A DNA stretch of 64,000 bases, from the NCBI GenBank assembly GCA_046290815.1, contig JBKBUF010000006.1, positions 62,001 through 126,000 of the forward strand, in the 5' to 3' direction. Below are positions 59,304-64,000 of this stretch, piece after piece. Source of the DNA: JBKBUF01 sp046290815 (GTDB lineage: Bacteria; Bacteroidota; Bacteroidia; Cytophagales; Cytophagaceae). Numbering within the stretch: the stretch's first letter is position 1; each line of letters opens with the position of its first letter. The notes under the pieces were generated by a model. It was not told where the DNA came from, did no database searches, and saw nothing but the letters and a program-made list of their open reading frames with translations. The translations under genes and the position numbers were made by a program.

Positions 59304-60332
59304 CTAGTCGAAAAGAGTTCCTGTTCTTCCCTTAGGAGAAATACCCAGGTGTTTGTATGCCAGTTCTGTCGCCTCTCTTCCTCTGGATGTTCTTTTAATA
59401 TAGCCTTCCTGGATTAAAAAAGGTTCATATACTTCTTCAATTGTTTCCGCTTCTTCTCCGCAGGCAGTGGCAATGGTGGAAATACCAACAGGTCCGCCTT
59501 TAAATTTTTCTATTATAGTCTGAAGAATTTTGTTGTCCATTTCATCAAGTCCATTATGGTCAACATTCAATGCCTCTAATGCCAATTGTGCAATATCCAG
59601 GGTTATTTTTCCCTTTCCTTTTATCTGAGCAAAATCCCTTGTTCTTCTTAATAGATTATTGGCAATTCTAGGGGTGCCCCTGCTTCTTCTGGCAATTTCT
59701 TTGGCACCTGTTTCATCAATCGGAGTCCCGAGTATACCTGCAGACCTTTTAACTATAGTGGTTAATAACTCAGAATCATAATATTCAAGCCTGGCATTGA
59801 TTCCAAACCTGGCTCTTAAGGGAGAAGTTAGCAATCCTGCACGGGTAGTAGCACCAATAAGTGTAAATGGACTGAGGCCAATCTGGACTGTTCTTGCATT
59901 TGGTCCTGAGTCCAGCATTATGTCGATTCGATAATCTTCCATTGCAGAATAAAGGTATTCTTCAACTACAGGATTGAGACGATGTATTTCATCAATGAAT
60001 AAAACATCGTTGGATTCAAGATTGGTAAGAAGGCCTGCCAGATCTCCCGGTTTTTCCAGGACAGGGCCGCTGGTGATTTTTAAATTGGTTCCTAATTCAT
60101 TAGCTATGATATTAGACAAGGTGGTTTTTCCTAACCCCGGAGGTCCGTGCAGCAACACATGGTCAAGTGCTTCACCTCTTTGTTTTGCAGCCAAAACAAA
60201 CACTTTAAGATTTTCAATAATTTTTTCCTGACCGGTAAAGTCATTGAAACTTAAAGGACGGAGGGCCTTTTCAATTTCTTTCTCAGCAGGGGAAAAGTGA
60301 TCATCGTCTGCTTTTAGGTAGTCTTCTCTCAT
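59304..60332 (-). CDS. ruvB: Holliday junction branch migration ATPase RuvB
   Basis: Protein of 342 residues. LRPLSFNDFTGQEKIIENLKVF at the start, Walker A LLHGPPGLGKTTLSNIIANE, Walker B DVLFIDEIHRL, sensor 1 GATTRAGLLTSPLRARFG, RSRGTPRIANNLLRRTRDFA, and a winged-helix C-terminal domain (EEVYEPFLIQEGYIKRTSRGR). It drives Holliday junction branch migration with RuvA. ruvA and ruvC are not adjacent. Confidence 0.98.
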   Translation of the reverse strand: MREDYLKADDDHFSPAEKEIEKALRPLSFNDFTGQEKIIENLKVFVLAAKQRGEALDHVLLHGPPGLGKTTLSNIIANELGTNLKITSGPVLEKPGDLAGLLTNLESNDVLFIDEIHRLNPVVEEYLYSAMEDYRIDIMLDSGPNARTVQIGLSPFTLIGATTRAGLLTSPLRARFGINARLEYYDSELLTTIVKRSAGILGTPIDETGAKEIARRSRGTPRIANNLLRRTRDFAQIKGKGKITLDIAQLALEALNVDHNGLDEMDNKILQTIIEKFKGGPVGISTIATACGEEAETIEEVYEPFLIQEGYIKRTSRGREATELAYKHLGISPKGRTGTLFD

Positions 60333-60458
60333 GAATGTGAAGCCAAATTACTTGCAAGTCCTAAATTAGCCAAAAAACAGCAATATATCAGTATTAAGTG
60401 TAATTATCCTGGAAACCAGAGATATTGTTTCATATTTTCCAGTTCAACATAAATAAGC

Positions 60459-60466
60459 TAATTTTG
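60459..60466 (+). promoter_or_regulatory. -7-like element before the methyltransferase gene
   Basis: TAATTTTG fits TAnnTTTG and lies 17 bp before the ATG at 60484. No TTTG or TTG at the proper spacing upstream. Could be chance. Confidence 0.3.
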
Positions 60467-60483
60467 TCTATACTAAATATATC

Positions 60484-61215
60484 ATGGTAAGAGATAATGA
60501 ATGGTTTACGGAGTGGTTTAATTCTCCCTTTTATCATATTTTATATAAACATAGAGATGAAAACGAAGCGCAAACCTTTATAAACAGACTTGAAAGTTTT
60601 CTTAACTTCTCTAAAGGTATGAAGGTGCTAGACCTTGGATGTGGAAGAGGAAGACACGCGGTTTATTTATGTCAAAAAGGATTAAACGTTACCGGTATAG
60701 ATATAGCTCAGGAGAATATAAGGTATGCAAAGAAATTTTCTTCTGATACCCTGAATTTCAGAGTACATGATATGAGGGATGAATTATGGGATGGAGGCTA
60801 TGATGTAATTCTGAATCTGTTTACAAGCTTTGGATATTTTCTTTCAGAAGAAGAGGATCTTAAAGTTTTGAATAATGTTTATTCGGCTTTGAAAACAGGA
60901 GGGAAGTTTGTAATTGATTTTATGAATGTCGATAAGATAGTAGGAAGGCTGGTTACAAAACAAACGATAACTGTAGAAGGTATAGAATTTAATATTACCC
61001 GGACATTCATTGATGGTTTCATCATCAAGGATATTAATTTCGTGGTAAATGAAAAGGAGTATCATTTCCAGGAAAAGGTAAAAGCGATTACTCATCAAAA
61101 ATTTCTTGAATACTTTTCTACAACCGGTTTTAAAGTGCTCAATGTATTCGGCAATTACCAATTGGATGAATTTGCTCAGGAGTCTGAGCGAATGATTTAT
61201 GTAGTTGAAAAATAA
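60484..61215 (+). CDS. Class I SAM-dependent methyltransferase
   Basis: Protein of 243 residues. Rossmann methyltransferase fold: motif I MKVLDLGCGRGRHAVYLCQKG, motif II VTGIDIAQENI, NFRVHDMRDELWDGGYDVIL, LFTSFGYFLSEEEDLKVLNN, and GGKFVIDFMNVD. N-terminal WFTEWFNSPFYHILYKHRDE is typical of a conserved Bacteroidota family. Substrate unknown. Immediately followed by the ZIP transporter gene. Confidence 0.9.
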   Translation: MVRDNEWFTEWFNSPFYHILYKHRDENEAQTFINRLESFLNFSKGMKVLDLGCGRGRHAVYLCQKGLNVTGIDIAQENIRYAKKFSSDTLNFRVHDMRDELWDGGYDVILNLFTSFGYFLSEEEDLKVLNNVYSALKTGGKFVIDFMNVDKIVGRLVTKQTITVEGIEFNITRTFIDGFIIKDINFVVNEKEYHFQEKVKAITHQKFLEYFSTTGFKVLNVFGNYQLDEFAQESERMIYVVEK

Positions 61216-61219
61216 TATT

Positions 61220-61966
61220 ATGTTATTAAATTTTCTTTTTTTGTTTTTGAGTGCTTTTATACCTGCCATTGGTGTATTCTTTCTTCCCGGAATTCATAAG
61301 ACAAGGTTTAGAGGGCTTCTTAATTTTAGTGGTGCGTACCTCTTTGCCGTTACTGTAACTCATCTTATTCCGGAATTATTCCATGAAGGAGAAAATCCCC
61401 GGTTGCTTGGGGTATTTATTCTGTTTGGGTTTTTCTTTCAAATGATACTGGAGTATTTTTCTTCAGGTGTGGAACACGGACACATGCATTTACATAATCA
61501 TGGAGAAGGCGAACAATTACATCTGCCTTCATCATTGATTATATCTATTTCTATTCATGCTTTTCTTGAAGGAACATTGTTGACTCATCCTTCGGAGTTT
61601 CATGCAGAAGAAGATGTAAGTACGTTGTTGTTTGGTTTGATGCTTCATAAAATTCCTGAAGCTATTGCTTTATCGGCGGTATTGCTTGCTGTCATGAAAA
61701 ACAGAACGATAGCCATCGTACTTTTAACATTCTTTTCATTAGCAAGTCCTGTCGGATTAGTTTTAGCTCATCATCTTCACCATGCGAATATACTTGGAGA
61801 AGGATGGATATATTTTCTATTTGCAGTGGTTGCAGGTAATTTTCTGTATATAGCTACAACTATATTTTTTGAGACCAGTCCTGATCACAGATTTAAGGCA
61901 AACAAATTAATTATTTCATTTCTGGGGGCAGGAGCAGCAGTATTAGCGGAGTATTTGTTAAGTTAA
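61220..61966 (+). CDS. ZIP-family divalent metal transporter
   Basis: I use ATG 61220 (MLLNFLFLFLSAFIPAIGVF), 4 bp after the methyltransferase stop; an in-frame TTG at 61205 would overlap it. About 248 residues with about eight helices. VTHLIPELFHEG is the helix 2 motif, a His-rich loop (EHGHMHLHNHGEGEQLHLP) is the variable metal-sensing loop, and helices 4 and 5 carry SISIHAFLEGTLL and GLMLHKIPEAIALSAVLL with the metal ligands. It probably takes up zinc, iron or manganese. Confidence 0.93.
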   Translation: MLLNFLFLFLSAFIPAIGVFFLPGIHKTRFRGLLNFSGAYLFAVTVTHLIPELFHEGENPRLLGVFILFGFFFQMILEYFSSGVEHGHMHLHNHGEGEQLHLPSSLIISISIHAFLEGTLLTHPSEFHAEEDVSTLLFGLMLHKIPEAIALSAVLLAVMKNRTIAIVLLTFFSLASPVGLVLAHHLHHANILGEGWIYFLFAVVAGNFLYIATTIFFETSPDHRFKANKLIISFLGAGAAVLAEYLLS

Positions 61967-61974
61967 TAAAAAAA

Positions 61975-62005
61975 GTAAGTCAGGATTGTTTCTGGCTTAC
62001 CTTTT
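61975..62005. terminator. Bidirectional terminator
   Basis: GTAAGTCAG and CTGGCTTAC form a 9-bp stem with one G-T pair and an 8-base loop, flanked by A-run on the left and T-run on the right. It serves the ZIP gene (plus strand) and the PKD protein gene (minus strand). Confidence 0.85.
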
Positions 62006-62014
62006 TCTACAGAA

Positions 62015-64000
62015 TTAATACACCAGATTAATATATCCTTCTTTATAAATTTCTTCGTCTTTCCAGGTTTTCACTTTAACCTTATAAACATACAGATCGC
62101 TGTTCTGAATTACACCATTGAATTTTCCATCCCAACCTTCGTCAATATTGCTGGATGAATAAAGTAGTTGTCCCCAGCGATTGAAGATTTTAAACTCGAT
62201 AAGTTCTTTTATACCCCAACCTCTTACGTGTATGAAGTCATTGTTTCCATCCCCGTTAGGAGTAAAGGTGGTTGGAAGTTTTACAAAAGTCTCGGGTCTG
62301 ACGTAAATATCATATTTGTAATCTCTGGTAAAACAACCTAAGATGTCAGTTACGTTCAGAAGATAGGTGGTGTCTTTCAAAGGTCTTGTTACAGGGAAAT
62401 TGCAATCTAAACAGCTCAAACCATTGTCCGGAGTCCAGGTGAATATCTGGAAGGGAGTTTTGTGAGCAGGAATAGTCGCAATATCACCCACTACTATAGT
62501 TGTATCCCAGTCGAAAAGATATGCTGGTTCGATCACGTTGGCCGGTACAGCAATATTACCTTTGCATCCATTAGTATCGGTTTCCATAACATCATATATG
62601 ATGGTATGAAGTGCGTAGGACTTGGTTTGAGCAGTGCTTGAATTAGTCAGGTAAGATGCTGGTGACCATAAATAAGTACTTGTCGGATTTGGATTGGTAA
62701 CCTTCAGAAATAAAGTATCGCCCTGGCAAACTGTATCACCTACTGCAGCAACTTTAGGAAAGTCGTGAATCACAGCTTTAGCAGTAAAAGCATCGTTACA
62801 GCCGATCTGGTTGTTTACAGCATAGAGTGTTACATTGTAAGTGCCCGGGTTTGCATAACTGTGTTCAAGAGTAGATTGCTTGGAAGTATTTCCGTCTCCA
62901 AAGTCCCAGGTGAAATCTGAAATGTTTACCGAAGTATTGGTAAACTTATATGGTCCGTCATTGATACATTTAGCAGTATCGGCACCATTGTTTCTGATAA
63001 AGTCAGCAATAACCTGATGGATATTTACCGGTTGGCTTTGTTCCACAGGACAGATTCCGTTTTCACCATATAAAACTAGTTTTGCGACGGTTTGTCCTGA
63101 AGGAGGATGAAAGTTATATTGATGCGTAACGGGAGCTTTATCATATACAATATTTCCGTCACCAAAAGCCCAGGTGTAAGATCCTACGTCTGCAGTATCT
63201 TTTAATGTAAAAGTAATACTCTCTCCTTTGCAGATGGTGGTTTTGTTTGTTTCAAAGCGACCTTCGGGGCGGTAAACCTTAAATTGTCTTTTAACAGTAT
63301 CTGCGCAGCCATTAGAAGTGCTTACAATATATTGCATATCGTAAAATCCTTTTTCGTAGAAAAGGCTGTATTCTGTAGCAGAAGTTGTTTCACCATTTCC
63401 TAGTTCCAGATTTCTGATTACTATCGGAAAAGTGGAAGTGGTGGCGTCTCTGAAAAACACATTAACAGGGGCACAAAGAACATTTTGGTCGTCAACATTT
63501 GTTGTTATTACAGCTTTAGGGTAATCTTGTACACTAATAACAGCGGAGGTTGATCCTTCACATCCTGTTGCTACTTCACGGAAGTTTAATTTAACTGTAT
63601 AATCTCTGGCCTCTGTGTATAGAATTTCATATGACTGGTTAGTGCCGTTGCTGCCATTGTCAAAGTCCCAGCTAAATGTGAGGTAAGAACCTTTCTCTGT
63701 ATAGTCCGATGCCTGAATGAAAACTTCGTCTCCAAGACATAGGTAAGGATCAGATATTACAATAGAACTGTAAGGGGCATAATATCCGACAGGTACAGAA
63801 AAGCTTTCAGTACAGCCAAGCGCATCGGTTACTGTCACGCCTGCATAATAGGTAGGCCCGTTGGCAGGGTTTGTATAATTGTGGCTGGGGTTTCTGATGT
63901 TTGAGGTGTTTCCATCTCCAAAATTCCAATTCCAGGAGACTAAGGTTGTATCCCCTGCAGATATATCGGTAAACTGAACAGTAGCGGGTATGCAAATCTG
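62015..64000 (-). CDS. PKD-repeat surface protein with T9SS type B sorting domain (5' end beyond window)
   Basis: The frame is open to base 64000, so the visible 661 residues are the C-terminal part of a longer protein; the apparent start at 63838 is only a GTG codon inside it. PKD-type Ig-like domains are visible by their WDFGDG-like cores: WNWNFGDGNTSN, SWDFDNGSNGTNQS, WAFGDGNIVYD, TWDFGDGNTSKQ, each with a following HxY strand. Two more diverged domains follow. The end (TTFTPNGDGNNDFIHVRGW, LIEFKIFNRWGQLLYSS, WDGKFNGVIQNSDLYVYKV) is the type B (CHU_C/gliding-associated) sorting domain for T9SS export. Probably an adhesin. Confidence 0.93.
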   Translation of the reverse strand, partial: QICIPATVQFTDISAGDTTLVSWNWNFGDGNTSNIRNPSHNYTNPANGPTYYAGVTVTDALGCTESFSVPVGYYAPYSSIVISDPYLCLGDEVFIQASDYTEKGSYLTFSWDFDNGSNGTNQSYEILYTEARDYTVKLNFREVATGCEGSTSAVISVQDYPKAVITTNVDDQNVLCAPVNVFFRDATTSTFPIVIRNLELGNGETTSATEYSLFYEKGFYDMQYIVSTSNGCADTVKRQFKVYRPEGRFETNKTTICKGESITFTLKDTADVGSYTWAFGDGNIVYDKAPVTHQYNFHPPSGQTVAKLVLYGENGICPVEQSQPVNIHQVIADFIRNNGADTAKCINDGPYKFTNTSVNISDFTWDFGDGNTSKQSTLEHSYANPGTYNVTLYAVNNQIGCNDAFTAKAVIHDFPKVAAVGDTVCQGDTLFLKVTNPNPTSTYLWSPASYLTNSSTAQTKSYALHTIIYDVMETDTNGCKGNIAVPANVIEPAYLFDWDTTIVVGDIATIPAHKTPFQIFTWTPDNGLSCLDCNFPVTRPLKDTTYLLNVTDILGCFTRDYKYDIYVRPETFVKLPTTFTPNGDGNNDFIHVRGWGIKELIEFKIFNRWGQLLYSSSNIDEGWDGKFNGVIQNSDLYVYKVKVKTWKDEEIYKEGYINLVY

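Noticed and set aside
62015..63838. Treating 63838 as the true start of the PKD protein
   Set aside because: The frame continues in register to base 64000 with a further PKD domain, so the GTG at 63838 is internal.

Overview
The window is AT-rich, gene-dense chromosomal DNA from a member of the Bacteroidota, most likely a gliding Cytophagales-type bacterium (Cytophaga/Sporocytophaga relatives are my inference). The evidence is a GldH gliding lipoprotein, proteins with type IX secretion (T9SS) sorting domains of type A and type B, a DUF2723 membrane protein, small outer-membrane beta-barrels, weak Shine-Dalgarno sequences and promoter-like TAnnTTTG elements. I see no tRNA, rRNA, CRISPR array, phage or insertion sequence. 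Both window edges cut genes: a ccmF-type gene on the left and a large PKD-repeat adhesin on the right.

Layout. 1-4454 (minus): cytochrome c maturation operon ccmB-ccmC-ccmD-ccmE-ccmF, with a CcmE carrying Cys instead of the heme-binding His. 4709-5985: two convergent outer-membrane beta-barrel genes. 6071-8494: pheS and a GT39-type membrane glycosyltransferase. 8568-14015 (minus): tight operon of three periplasmic folding factors (PPIase/OmpA lipoprotein, PpiC-like lipoprotein, SurA-like PPIase) plus a MoxR ATPase. 14211-18545 (minus): guaB followed by a SpoIIE-phosphatase/STAS/HATPase partner-switching module. 18710-26090 (minus): complete thiamin operon led by a TPP riboswitch, thiS-thiC-tenI-like-thiD-thiE-thiG-thiH-thiF. 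26186-33066: prmC, divergent from ribD, which overlaps a very large DUF4011-type SF1 helicase with a possibly inactivated Vsr-like tail, then a secreted beta-propeller-like protein. 33108-39701: SMR transporter, DUF4919 protein, gldH, ricT, purD, recQ. 40067-45572: manC, rlmB, DUF2723 membrane protein, and a tiny protein that is almost only a T9SS sorting domain. 45734-53384: yifB, gmhA, an acidic protein, psd, gdhA, cdsA, CPBP protease, dusB. 53564-60332: nfu-like, DAACS symporter, aroC, batD, a small ORF, queG, ruvB. 60484-64000: methyltransferase, ZIP transporter and the PKD/T9SS type B protein.

Most genes are housekeeping, and neighbouring genes often touch or overlap. The main cross-links are: envelope protein folding (PPIase operon), thiamin synthesis under one riboswitch, envelope display (T9SS cargo, GldH, DUF2723 with GDP-mannose supply from ManC), and phospholipid synthesis (cdsA, psd).

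The least expected features are: (1) tandem arrays with a constant 7-bp period but different unit sequences, placed at several gene junctions, one of which writes the end of thiH; (2) the DUF4011-helicase with degenerate nuclease tail; (3) the CxxxY-type CcmE; (4) an OmpA-like domain inside a double-parvulin lipoprotein; and (5) a partner-switching module behind guaB with no sigma factor next to it. None can be called a proven new system from sequence alone.
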